The translations under genes were made by a program, and so were the position numbers. From positions 558,001 through 622,000 of the forward strand of contig NZ_NISY01000001.1 in NCBI RefSeq assembly GCF_007595705.1: DNA of 64,000 bases, in the 5' to 3' direction. Below, piece after piece: positions 8,345 to 15,989 of the stretch (its first letter is position 1; every line of letters starts with the position of its first letter). Under the pieces are notes generated by a model. The model was not told the origin of the DNA and searched no databases. It saw only the letters and a list, made by a program, of their open reading frames with translations. This stretch comes from Streptomyces sp. SAJ15. Lineage in GTDB: Bacteria; Actinomycetota; Actinomycetes; Streptomycetales; Streptomycetaceae.

Positions 8345-10744
8345 CTACTCCGTGCGGAGACCGTCCGGGCGCATCATCCGCCACAGGGGCGGCAACGTGA
8401 CCAGGGTGACCAGGGCGATCACGCCCGCGCCGATGCCGGTCATCATGAGGACCCCGGCCCAGTCCACGGATATCGGCCGCTCGATCATCTTCAGCAGGAC
8501 GGCGCCGAGGGCGAGTCCGCCGGTGATGGAGAGCGCGAGGCCGATGGCGACCGGGACGGTGGTCTGCCACAGCACGGACCAGCTCAGGGTGGAGCGCCGG
8601 GTGCCGAAGGCGACCAGGACCGACAGCAGTCGGCGGCGTTCGCGAAGCTGCTCCAGGGTGGAGACGATCATGCTGGCGCCGATCAGCAGGAGCGTGGCCG
8701 TGGCCCCGATGAACAGCCCGCGGCGGATGCTCGCGAACTCGCGCGACTCCTGGGTCGACATCATCGCCCACCCGCGCATCTGCGGGTTCAGTTCGGCGTC
8801 GGTGTTGCGGACGTGCTCGACGGCCTCGGCGTCGCCGGGGTCCAGGGTCAGCCACGCGATGGCCTCTGGCTCGCTGAGCGCGGGGATGTCGACGGCGCCC
8901 GGGGTGGCCAGGACGCCGATCGTCTCCCAGCCCATCGGGTCCGGCCGGGTCGGCACCTCGCGGGCCGAGGCCGGGATGGTCCACGGCCGGGCGGTGCGCT
9001 GCGGCTCCAGCTCGCCCGCCCAGGAGTAGCGCGGCGTCTCCAGGTTGAGCTTGGCGCCCGGCTTGATGAAGGCGGAGCTCGGGTCGTCCGGGTACAGGGT
9101 GTAGAAGACGTCACCGTCCTTGCAGCCGTCGATCCGCGCGACCTCCCGCAGCGCGGCGCAGTCGCCGACGTACAGCCCCGTGGTGGCGGGGTCCTTCACG
9201 GGCTTCTTCCCGGCGGACAGCTCCGCGGCGCTGGCGGACACCAGGCCGCGCACCTCGCGCACCCCCTGGGTGGCGCCGAACTTCTTCAGCGCCGCTTGGG
9301 CGTCCGCGCCGTCGCGCACGGGGATCGCGGTGGAGAACTGGGCCCGACGGGTGTCCTGTCCGGTGTCCTGAGTCTGCTCGTCCTGCACGCTGACGAACAG
9401 CATCTGGATGGCGATGGCGCCGGCCACCGCGACCGTGATGCCGCTGACCGCGCGCGCCGCCGTGCCGCTGCTGAGCTGGAGCCGGCGGGTGGCCAGCTGC
9501 CAGGGCACCGGACCACCGCGGAAGCGCTCGACCGCGGCCTCGATCACCCAGGGCAGCAGCGCGGTGGTACCGACCAGCACCAGCACGGCGCCCGCGGCGA
9601 CCTGGTAGGTCTCCCGGTCTCCGACGAGGCTGTTCCCCATCAGGGGCACCAGCAGGCCGAAGCCGAGGATCGGGAGCAGCAGCCGCCACCACAGCCGGCG
9701 GCGCCGGGGTCGGGTGTTGCGGACGACGCCCAGCGGCTCGATGGCGATGCCGCGCAGCGCGAAGAGGGTGACCAGCACGGCCGCGGCCGGCACCGCCAGG
9801 GCGATCAGCGTGGCCAGCGGCGCGGACGGCCGGACGTCGTGCGAGAAGAAGCTGACGCCCTGGATCTCCACGCCCTCGATGAACCCGCGTACCAGCAGGA
9901 ACAGCACGCCGCCCACCGCGAGCCCGACGAGCGAGCCGAACACCGCCTCGCCCGCGGCGATCCGCCGCGTCATATGGCTGTCGGCGCCGACCAGGCGCAG
10001 CGCGGCCAGCCGCCGGTCCCGGCGCTCGCCGCCGAAGCGCACGGCGGTGGCGATGAAGATGGCCACCGGGAGCAGCAACACCACACAGCCGACGATGATC
10101 AGCAGCACCAGCGGCGGCGGCAGCGGGCCGCTCTGGGTGGTGGTGCCCCAGTGGTCGATGCGGCGGAACCCCGAGTCGGAGAAGGTCGTCTCGGCGGCCT
10201 CGGCCCCGGCGTAGTAGTAGAGCTCTTGCGGGCCCAGCAGGCCCTCGTCGCCGATGGTGCCGACGATCCGCTCCGCGAAGCGCTTCTTCAGCAGCGGCTC
10301 GGAGTCCAGGAACTCCTTCAGCGCGGGGGAGATCACCATCTCGCCGGGCCTGGGCATCCGGTCAACGCCTGGGGGGAGGGGGGCCTTGGCGCCGTCGGGG
10401 CTCAGCCGCACGCCGGAGATGTCCCGGTCGTGGAACTGGGTGCCGGTGCTGCTCACCATCAGGGTGTCGGGGCCCCGCGCGGGCTCCGCGTCGTTCGACA
10501 CCATGAGGACCGAGCGGGCGTCGCCGCGGTGCTCCCGGGCCGGGATCAGGTTCGGCACCGAGGCGGCCATCAGCAGCAGGACGACGCCGAGGCCGACGCC
10601 GAGCGAGGTCAGGATGGTGCGGGTCCAGCCCTCGCGGCCGCCGGTCAGGGCGAACCGGGCGCCCATCGCGAGGTCGGCCGCCCAGCGGGCGACGCCTATG
10701 CGGCCGCTGGGGCCGGTCCGCCGGGTGTCGTGCTCGACGCTCAT
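8345..10744 (-). CDS. ABC transporter permease, FtsX/MacB-like
   Basis: 799 residues. A first membrane helix (ILTSLGVGLGVVLLLMAA, residues about 46-64) is followed by a large extracytoplasmic domain and two FtsX-type membrane bundles. The first bundle includes LVLLIIVGCVVLLLPVAIF. The last three helices are at the C-terminus, around GLFIGATATLLLIGASMIV and VALVTLVTLPPLW. Such permeases pair with a LolD/MacB-like ATPase and usually act mechanically or export lipophilic compounds and antibiotics. The ATG overlaps the stop of the upstream ATPase gene by 4 bases. The substrate cannot be read from sequence. Confidence 0.88.
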   Translation of the reverse strand: MSVEHDTRRTGPSGRIGVARWAADLAMGARFALTGGREGWTRTILTSLGVGLGVVLLLMAASVPNLIPAREHRGDARSVLMVSNDAEPARGPDTLMVSSTGTQFHDRDISGVRLSPDGAKAPLPPGVDRMPRPGEMVISPALKEFLDSEPLLKKRFAERIVGTIGDEGLLGPQELYYYAGAEAAETTFSDSGFRRIDHWGTTTQSGPLPPPLVLLIIVGCVVLLLPVAIFIATAVRFGGERRDRRLAALRLVGADSHMTRRIAAGEAVFGSLVGLAVGGVLFLLVRGFIEGVEIQGVSFFSHDVRPSAPLATLIALAVPAAAVLVTLFALRGIAIEPLGVVRNTRPRRRRLWWRLLLPILGFGLLVPLMGNSLVGDRETYQVAAGAVLVLVGTTALLPWVIEAAVERFRGGPVPWQLATRRLQLSSGTAARAVSGITVAVAGAIAIQMLFVSVQDEQTQDTGQDTRRAQFSTAIPVRDGADAQAALKKFGATQGVREVRGLVSASAAELSAGKKPVKDPATTGLYVGDCAALREVARIDGCKDGDVFYTLYPDDPSSAFIKPGAKLNLETPRYSWAGELEPQRTARPWTIPASAREVPTRPDPMGWETIGVLATPGAVDIPALSEPEAIAWLTLDPGDAEAVEHVRNTDAELNPQMRGWAMMSTQESREFASIRRGLFIGATATLLLIGASMIVSTLEQLRERRRLLSVLVAFGTRRSTLSWSVLWQTTVPVAIGLALSITGGLALGAVLLKMIERPISVDWAGVLMMTGIGAGVIALVTLVTLPPLWRMMRPDGLRTE

Positions 10745-11427
10745 CCCACGCCCGCCATGTCGCGCGCCTTGCCGTCGCGCACCACGACCTCGCGGTCGGA
10801 GTACGCGGCCACGCGCGCTTCGTGGGTGACCAGGACGACGGCCGCCTGGGTGTCCCGGGCCGCCTCGGTGAGCAGTTGCATCACCCGCTCGCCGTTGAGC
10901 GAGTCGAGGGCGCCGGTGGGCTCGTCGGCGAAGACCACCCGCGGACTGGTCACCAGCGAGCGGGCGACCGCCACCCGCTGGCCCTGACCGCCGGAGATCT
11001 CGCCGGGCCGCTTGCCCGCCACGTCGTCGACCTCCAGCCGCGCCAACCAGGTGGCCGCCCGGCTCTCGGCCTCCCTGCGCTTGACCCCGTTCAGTCGCAG
11101 CGGCAGCGCCACGTTCTCCACGCAGGTCAGCTCCGGGACGAGCTGGCCGAACTGGAAGACGAAGCCGAACTCGCCGCGGCGCAGCGCGCTGCGCTCGGCG
11201 TCCGACATCGCGGACAGCTCGCGGCCGTTGTAGTGCACGGCGCCGGCGTCCGGGCGGACGATGCCGGCCAGACAGTGCAGCAGGGTGGACTTGCCGGATC
11301 CGGAGGGGCCCATCACGGCGACGACCTCGCCGGCGTGGATGGAGAAGTTCGCGCCGTCGAGCGCGGGGGTGGGGCCGTACGCCTTGACCAGGCTGGCGGC
11401 GCCGAGCAGGGAGCCGTCGGGGTTCAT
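10741..11427 (-). CDS. ABC transporter ATP-binding protein
   Basis: 228 residues with all ABC motifs: Walker A GPSGSGKST, Q-loop FVFQFGQLVP, signature ISGGQGQRVAVAR, Walker B VVFADEPTGALDS and H-loop VLVTHE. The signature has GGQGQR where GGQQQR is usual. It energises the FtsX-like permease encoded immediately downstream. The ATG at 11427 overlaps the padR stop by 4 bases, so the three genes form one translationally coupled operon. The frame stays open upstream but only as a shadow of padR. Confidence 0.93.
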   Translation of the reverse strand: MNPDGSLLGAASLVKAYGPTPALDGANFSIHAGEVVAVMGPSGSGKSTLLHCLAGIVRPDAGAVHYNGRELSAMSDAERSALRRGEFGFVFQFGQLVPELTCVENVALPLRLNGVKRREAESRAATWLARLEVDDVAGKRPGEISGGQGQRVAVARSLVTSPRVVFADEPTGALDSLNGERVMQLLTEAARDTQAAVVLVTHEARVAAYSDREVVVRDGKARDMAGVG

Positions 11428-11948
11428 GCGCGCACCGCCTTCGCGAGCTGGTCGAGTCGGGCCGCGGTCAGCTCCAGCCATCGCAGGTCGGCCTCCAGGT
11501 GGAACAGGGCGTGGTCGCAGATCAACTGGTCGGCGAGGTCGCCGCCGCGCTTGCGCTGGGTGAGGTCGCGCATCAGGCGCAGATGGGTGGCGCGCTGCAC
11601 GTCGAGGATGTCGGCGGCGTCGCGGCCGGTCATCAACGCCAGCACGACCTTGGTGTACAGCGTCGACTGGAGGTACGGCTCCGGCTTCTCCGGCTGCGCC
11701 AGCCACTGCTCGACGTCGGTGATCCCCGCGTCGGTGATGGCGTAGCGCTTCCGCTCGGGTCCGCCGCCGTGCTCTATCCCGTCGACCTCGACGAGGCCGT
11801 GCTTCAGCAGCCGCGACATGGTCGAGTAGACCTGCCCGTAGTGCAGTGGGCGGTCGTGTCCGAAACGCTCGTCGAAGGCCCGCTTCAGGTCGTAGCCATG
11901 GCGCGGACCGGACTCCAGGAGTCCGAGCAAGGTGTGGCCGATTGACAT
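11424..11948 (-). CDS. PadR family transcriptional regulator
   Basis: 174 residues. The N-terminal winged helix (MSIGHTLLGLLESGPRHGYDL, then HYGQVYSTMSRLLKHGLVE, then ERKRYAITDAG) is the PadR signature. The C-terminal half is a helical dimerisation domain. As first gene of the operon it probably represses padR-ABC expression and responds to a compound the pump exports. The start lies 7 bases after a TAGAGT -10 box, suggesting a leaderless transcript. A symmetric CGTATACG element sits in the promoter. Confidence 0.92.
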   Translation of the reverse strand: MSIGHTLLGLLESGPRHGYDLKRAFDERFGHDRPLHYGQVYSTMSRLLKHGLVEVDGIEHGGGPERKRYAITDAGITDVEQWLAQPEKPEPYLQSTLYTKVVLALMTGRDAADILDVQRATHLRLMRDLTQRKRGGDLADQLICDHALFHLEADLRWLELTAARLDQLAKAVRA

Positions 11949-11955
11949 GCCCGGA

Positions 11956-11989
11956 ACTCTACATCATGCGTATACGTGGAGTGTATAGA
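11956..11989 (-). promoter_or_regulatory. Promoter and candidate operator of the padR-ABC operon
   Basis: On the minus strand a TAGAGT -10 box (11961-11956) ends 7 bases before the padR ATG. The palindrome CGTATACG (11969-11976) and a nearby TATACAC occupy the spacer/-35 region, a good place for PadR autorepression. Confidence 0.5.
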
Positions 11990-12066
11990 CGGAGAGAGTA
12001 GTGAGTTTCCGCAGGTCAGAGCGGATTCGGTGAGAATCGGGTGGGGGTTGGGTCTCGGAAACGGAC

Positions 12067-12091
12067 GACGCCCGCCGTGTCGGCGGGCGTC
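12067..12091 (-). terminator. Terminator of the SPFH-RHH operon
   Basis: A perfect 11-bp stem (GACGCCCGCCG at 12067-12077, partner 12081-12091) with a TGT loop overlaps the stop codon of the small RHH gene. Confidence 0.75.
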
Positions 12092-12392
12092 AGTCCTTGG
12101 GGGGCCGGCCCCGTCGCGGCAGGGGGCCCGCCGTCTTCGGGAGGCGCCCCGCGTCGGCCAGTGCCTTGCGGAGGAGGTACTCGATCTGCGCGTTGGCGCT
12201 GCGGAACTCGTCGTTGGCCCAGCGGGCGAGGGCGTCGTGGATCGCGGGGTCGAGGCGCAGCAGCATCTGCTTGCGCTGGGGGGCGCGCCGCGCGGGGCGT
12301 GCCCGCGGCGTCCCCTCGGTGGAGGGCTCATCCGGTCCCGGGCCCGGCCCGTTCTCGGGGCCGGGATCCGTGGGACGTGCGTCATCCGTCAC
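12090..12392 (-). CDS. Small ribbon-helix-helix (Arc-like) protein
   Basis: 100 residues. The first 38 are Pro/Gly/Arg-rich and disordered. Residues about 40-85 (RKQMLLRLDPAIHDALARWA, then FRSANAQIEYLLRKALAD) fit an Arc/MetJ ribbon-helix-helix: a short strand (QMLLRLD) and two helices. The tail is basic. RHH proteins bind DNA as dimers through the strand. Its start lies 10 bases after the SPFH gene stop, so the two are co-transcribed. It could be the operon's autorepressor acting at the perfect dyad at 13364-13379; that link is inference. Confidence 0.75.
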   Translation of the reverse strand: MTDDARPTDPGPENGPGPGPDEPSTEGTPRARPARRAPQRKQMLLRLDPAIHDALARWANDEFRSANAQIEYLLRKALADAGRLPKTAGPLPRRGRPPKD

Positions 12393-12402
12393 CGGGGTGC
12401 CG

Positions 12403-13329
12403 TCACTGGTAGAGGGAGCCCGTGTTGATCACCGGCTGGGGGGTGCGGTCGCCGCACAGCACCACCAACAGATTGCTGACCATGGTCGCCTTGCGCTCCT
12501 CGTCCAGCTCCACGATGTCCTGTTCCGCGATCCGCGCCAGGGCCTGCTCGACCATACCGACCGCGCCCTCCACGATCTGCTGGCGCGCCGCGACGACCGC
12601 GCCCGCCTGCTGTCGCTGGAGCATCGCCGAGGCGATCTCAGGAGCGTACGCGAGGTGGGTGAAGCGGGACTCGACGATCTGCACACCGGCCGCCTCGGCG
12701 CGGTCGTGCAGTTCGACGGCGAGCTTCTCGGTGATCTCGTCGGCGTTGGCCCGGAGCGACAGCTCGGCCTCGCCGTGCGCGTCGTACGGGTACTCCATGG
12801 CGATGTGCCGCACGGCGGCCTCGGTCTGCGTCGCCACGAACTCCTCGAAGTCGTCGACCTCGAACAGCGCCCGCGCGGTGTCCCGCACCTTCCAGACGAC
12901 CACCGAGGCGACCTCGATGGGGTTGCCGTAGGCGTCGTTCACCTTGAGCACCGCGGTCTCGTGGTTGCGCACCCGAGTGGAGATCTTCTCCCGGCTGGTG
13001 AAGGGGTTGACCCAGCGCAGGCCGTCCTCGCGGATGGTGCCCCGGTAGCGGCCGAAGAGCTGGACGACACGGGCCTCGCCCGGCGCCACCGTGTTCAGCC
13101 CGCACAGCGAGACGATCCCGGCCAGGGCCAGCACGATCCCCGTGGCGATGAGCCCGCCGCCCAGGCCGCCGCCCTTGCCGTCGGCGAGGAACGCCGCGCC
13201 CGCGTAGATGGCGCCCGAGCCGGCGAGCATGCCGGTCAGCCCCGCCAGCAGGGCGAGGCCGCCGTGGACGCTGTGCGCGGCGCGCTCCCGGATCGCCGGC
13301 TCCGGGGCGGAGAGGTCGGTCGCGGACAT
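12403..13329 (-). CDS. SPFH/Band 7 (stomatin-like) membrane protein
   Basis: 308 residues. Two N-terminal membrane helices ([20 protein letters not shown] and [20 protein letters not shown], residues about 27-90) precede an SPFH domain. That domain starts at [20 protein letters not shown] and contains [20 protein letters not shown] and VIWKV-like [19 protein letters not shown] coiled-coil flank ([22 protein letters not shown]) follows. These proteins form cage-like membrane microdomain scaffolds. The ATG at 13329 is used rather than the longer frame from 13365, because a GGGGGGA stretch lies just upstream and the longer version overlaps the operator. It heads a two-gene operon. Confidence 0.85.
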   Translation of the reverse strand: MSATDLSAPEPAIRERAAHSVHGGLALLAGLTGMLAGSGAIYAGAAFLADGKGGGLGGGLIATGIVLALAGIVSLCGLNTVAPGEARVVQLFGRYRGTIREDGLRWVNPFTSREKISTRVRNHETAVLKVNDAYGNPIEVASVVVWKVRDTARALFEVDDFEEFVATQTEAAVRHIAMEYPYDAHGEAELSLRANADEITEKLAVELHDRAEAAGVQIVESRFTHLAYAPEIASAMLQRQQAGAVVAARQQIVEGAVGMVEQALARIAEQDIVELDEERKATMVSNLLVVLCGDRTPQPVINTGSLYQ

Positions 13330-13341
13330 GAGGGTCCCCCC

Positions 13342-13379
13342 AAAGTGATCTGCCTGGTCTAGCAAAGTGCTATCACTTT
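13342..13379 (-). promoter_or_regulatory. Operator-like inverted repeat upstream of the SPFH gene
   Basis: A perfect 6-4-6 dyad AAAGTG-CTAT-CACTTT occupies 13364-13379. A further half-site AAAGTGAT lies at 13342-13349, between the dyad and the SPFH start. The spacing suits cooperative binding by a small dimeric repressor. Confidence 0.6.
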
Positions 13380-13547
13380 AATGCCCCGCACAACCCTGGG
13401 TGCAACTCGGGCGTCAGTTCCCGTGGGACGGGTGCTGTTTGTCACGCCCGGAAAAGGTGTGATGGGCCCCCGTTTGATGACAGAAGCGGTGTTAGCTTCA
13501 TGAGCTGGCTTGGGGGCAGAAGGAACGGACTGGAGCGGCGGGACACG

Positions 13548-15833
13548 ATGGGCCGAGCGGACGAGCGACGGGCGCGGCAGAAGGGCGCCCGCGCGGCGCA
13601 GAGAGCCGCGAAGGGGAAGACCAAGAAGAAAGGCATACGCCGCTTCTTCACCTGGAAGTTGCTGCTGCTCTACTTCCTGACGGTGTGCGTCCTGGTCATC
13701 GGCGCCTTCATCACGCTCTACCTGATCATCAAGATCCCGCCGGCCAACGCGCTGGCCAAGGCCCAGGGCAACGTCTACACCTACCGCGACGGCACCCCGC
13801 TGGCCCGCACCGGTGACGTCAACCGCGAGCTGGTCTCCCTCTCCAAGGTGCCCGAGGAGGTGCGGCACACCTTCGTCGCCGCGGAGAACAAGGACTTCTA
13901 CACCGACTCCGGCGTCTCCATCTCGGGCACCGCGCGCGGCATCATCAACACCATGCTCGGCAAGGGCAAGCAGGGTGGTTCGACCATCACCCAGCAGTAC
14001 GTCAAGAACTACTACCTGAGCCAGGAACAGACGGTCAGCCGCAAGGTCAAGGAGCTGATCATCTCCCTCAAGGTCGACAAGGAGAAGTCCAAGGACTACA
14101 TCCTCGAGGGATACATCAACACCAGCTACTACGGCCGCGGCGCCTACGGCATCCAGGCGGCCGCCCGGGCGTACTACAACAAGCCCGTCGAGAAGCTCAC
14201 CGTCGAGCAGGGCGCCTACCTCGCCGCGGTGCTCCAGGCCCCCAGCCAGTACGACTGGCACGCGGCCGGGCCCAACGGCAGGAAGCTGGTCAAGGAGCGC
14301 TGGCACTACGTCCTCGACAACATGGTCGAGAAGGAGTGGCTCGACGCCGGCCGGCGCAAGGTGATGAAGTTCCCCATACCCATCGAGCCGCGCCCGATAT
14401 CCGGCCTCGAAGGCCGCAAGGGCTATCTGGTCAACGCCGCCAACCAGGAGCTGTACAAGGCCGGGGTGGACGAGAAAGAGCTCGCGGCCGGCGGCTACAC
14501 GATCACCCTCAACATCGACAAGAACCAGCAGAAGCAGCTGGAGACCGCGGTCCAGGACCAGCTGACCGACCGGCTCGACCCGAAGAAGCGCCCGGTGGAC
14601 GCGGTCGCACAGACCGGCGCCGCCTCCGTCGACCCGAAGACCGGCGAGGTCCTCGCCCTCTACGGCGGCGCGGGGTACACCAAGCACTACGTCAACAACG
14701 CCACCCGCACCGACTACCAGGCGGCCTCCACCTTCAAGCCGCTGGTCTACGCCGCCGCGCTGGAGGACGGGTCCAAGACCCGCGACGGCGTCGCGATCCG
14801 GTCCAACACGATCTACGACGGCGACAGCCGGCGCCCGGTCGTCGGCGGCTCCGTCCCCTTCGCGCCGCCGAACGAGGACAACGTCGACTTCGGCCCGATC
14901 ACCGTCCGGGAGGCGATGGCCCACTCGGTCAACTCCGTCTTCGCCCAGATGGGCGCCGACGTCGGCGTCGACCGGGTCAAGCAGACCGCGGTCAAGCTCG
15001 GCATGGACCCGAAGGCGAGCGGATTCGTCGAGCGTCCCTCGATGACGCTGGGCGTCATGGGCGCCAGCCCGCTGGAGATGGCCGGCGTCTACGCCAGCCT
15101 CGACAACCACGGGAAGCTGGTCACCCCCCGGGTGGTGAAGTCCGCCGTGAAGCGCGACGCCGAGGTCGAGGGGCTGCCCGAGCCGGTCGGCGGCCAGGCG
15201 ATCAGCCGGGACAGCGCCGACGCGGTCACCAAGCTGCTGACCGGCGTCGTCGACGACGGCACCGGCAAGGAGGTGCAGAGCCTGGGCCAGGAGGTCGCGG
15301 GCAAGACCGGCACCTCCGACGACAACAAGTCCGCCTGGTTCGTGGGCTACACCCCGAACCTGGTCACCGCGGTCGCCATGTTCGGCGAGCAGCCCGAGGA
15401 CAAGGGTGAGGTCAAGCGGGGCGCCCAGGTCGCGATGTACGGCGTGGCCGGCGAGAAGCGGATCAACGGCGGCGGTTTCCCGGCCAAGATCTGGGCGGCC
15501 TATATGAACGCCGCGCTGAGCGGCAAGGAGGCCGCCACGTTCGACCTGGAGACCGACCTCGGCCCGGCCGCCTCCCCAGTGCGCACGCCGTCGCAGCAGA
15601 CGCAGTCGCCGACCTCCAAGCCCACCACGGAGACTCCGACGCCGACGAAGACCAAGGAGACGGAGACTCCGACGCCGACGAAGACGAAGGAGACCCAGTC
15701 TCCGACGACTCCGACGCCGACGAGGACCACGCAGACGCCGACGCCCACGAAGACCACGCAGACGCCGACGCAGGAACCCACGGACGAGCCGAGCACGGAA
15801 GACCCGGAGCCCGAACTCCGCCGTCAGGACTGA
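13548..15833 (+). CDS. Class A penicillin-binding protein (glycosyltransferase/transpeptidase)
   Basis: 761 residues. A basic N-terminal tail is followed by one membrane helix (LLLLYFLTVCVLVIGAFITLYLI, residues about 40-63). The GT51 domain has VAAENKDFYTDSGV and QGGSTITQQYVKNYYL. The transpeptidase domain has SxxK at STFK, SxN at SVNSV and KTGTS. The last 90 residues are a Thr/Pro/Lys-rich tail (repeated TPTPTKT units), probably surface-exposed. The enzyme polymerises lipid II and cross-links peptidoglycan. I start at the ATG at 13548 (MGRADERRARQ), typical for the family, with GGAG upstream; an in-frame ATG lies at 13500. The GT51 motif reads ENKDFY instead of the usual EDxxFxxH, a common actinobacterial variation. 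Confidence 0.92.
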   Translation: MGRADERRARQKGARAAQRAAKGKTKKKGIRRFFTWKLLLLYFLTVCVLVIGAFITLYLIIKIPPANALAKAQGNVYTYRDGTPLARTGDVNRELVSLSKVPEEVRHTFVAAENKDFYTDSGVSISGTARGIINTMLGKGKQGGSTITQQYVKNYYLSQEQTVSRKVKELIISLKVDKEKSKDYILEGYINTSYYGRGAYGIQAAARAYYNKPVEKLTVEQGAYLAAVLQAPSQYDWHAAGPNGRKLVKERWHYVLDNMVEKEWLDAGRRKVMKFPIPIEPRPISGLEGRKGYLVNAANQELYKAGVDEKELAAGGYTITLNIDKNQQKQLETAVQDQLTDRLDPKKRPVDAVAQTGAASVDPKTGEVLALYGGAGYTKHYVNNATRTDYQAASTFKPLVYAAALEDGSKTRDGVAIRSNTIYDGDSRRPVVGGSVPFAPPNEDNVDFGPITVREAMAHSVNSVFAQMGADVGVDRVKQTAVKLGMDPKASGFVERPSMTLGVMGASPLEMAGVYASLDNHGKLVTPRVVKSAVKRDAEVEGLPEPVGGQAISRDSADAVTKLLTGVVDDGTGKEVQSLGQEVAGKTGTSDDNKSAWFVGYTPNLVTAVAMFGEQPEDKGEVKRGAQVAMYGVAGEKRINGGGFPAKIWAAYMNAALSGKEAATFDLETDLGPAASPVRTPSQQTQSPTSKPTTETPTPTKTKETETPTPTKTKETQSPTTPTPTRTTQTPTPTKTTQTPTQEPTDEPSTEDPEPELRRQD

Positions 15834-15847
15834 CGGCCCCCGCTCGC

Positions 15848-15904
15848 GACACGACCCGGCCCCGCCCCGTACCCCATCGGTACGCGGCGGGGCCGGGTCG
15901 TGTC
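15848..15904. terminator. Bidirectional terminator between PBP and SpoIIE phosphatase
   Basis: A perfect 19-bp stem joins 15848-15866 (GACACGACCCGGCCCCGCC) with 15886-15904. Inner GTACC/GGTAC pairing is possible. It sits between convergent genes. Confidence 0.9.
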
Positions 15905-15989
15905 TGTCAGGTGCTGCGCGGGGCTCGCCGCGGACTGCGACGAGAGCGTCCAGAATGTGTCGGCGGGGCGGGACCACCCGCCCCGCCGC

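Noticed and set aside
8117..10987. Long plus-strand frame opposite the ABC permease
   Set aside because: Asp/Gly/His/Arg-rich shadow; the minus strand encodes a typical FtsX permease.
13354..13362. DasR-like site (CTGGTCTAG) upstream of the SPFH gene
   Set aside because: Only half of the consensus is present; the second half is replaced by the AAAGTG dyad.
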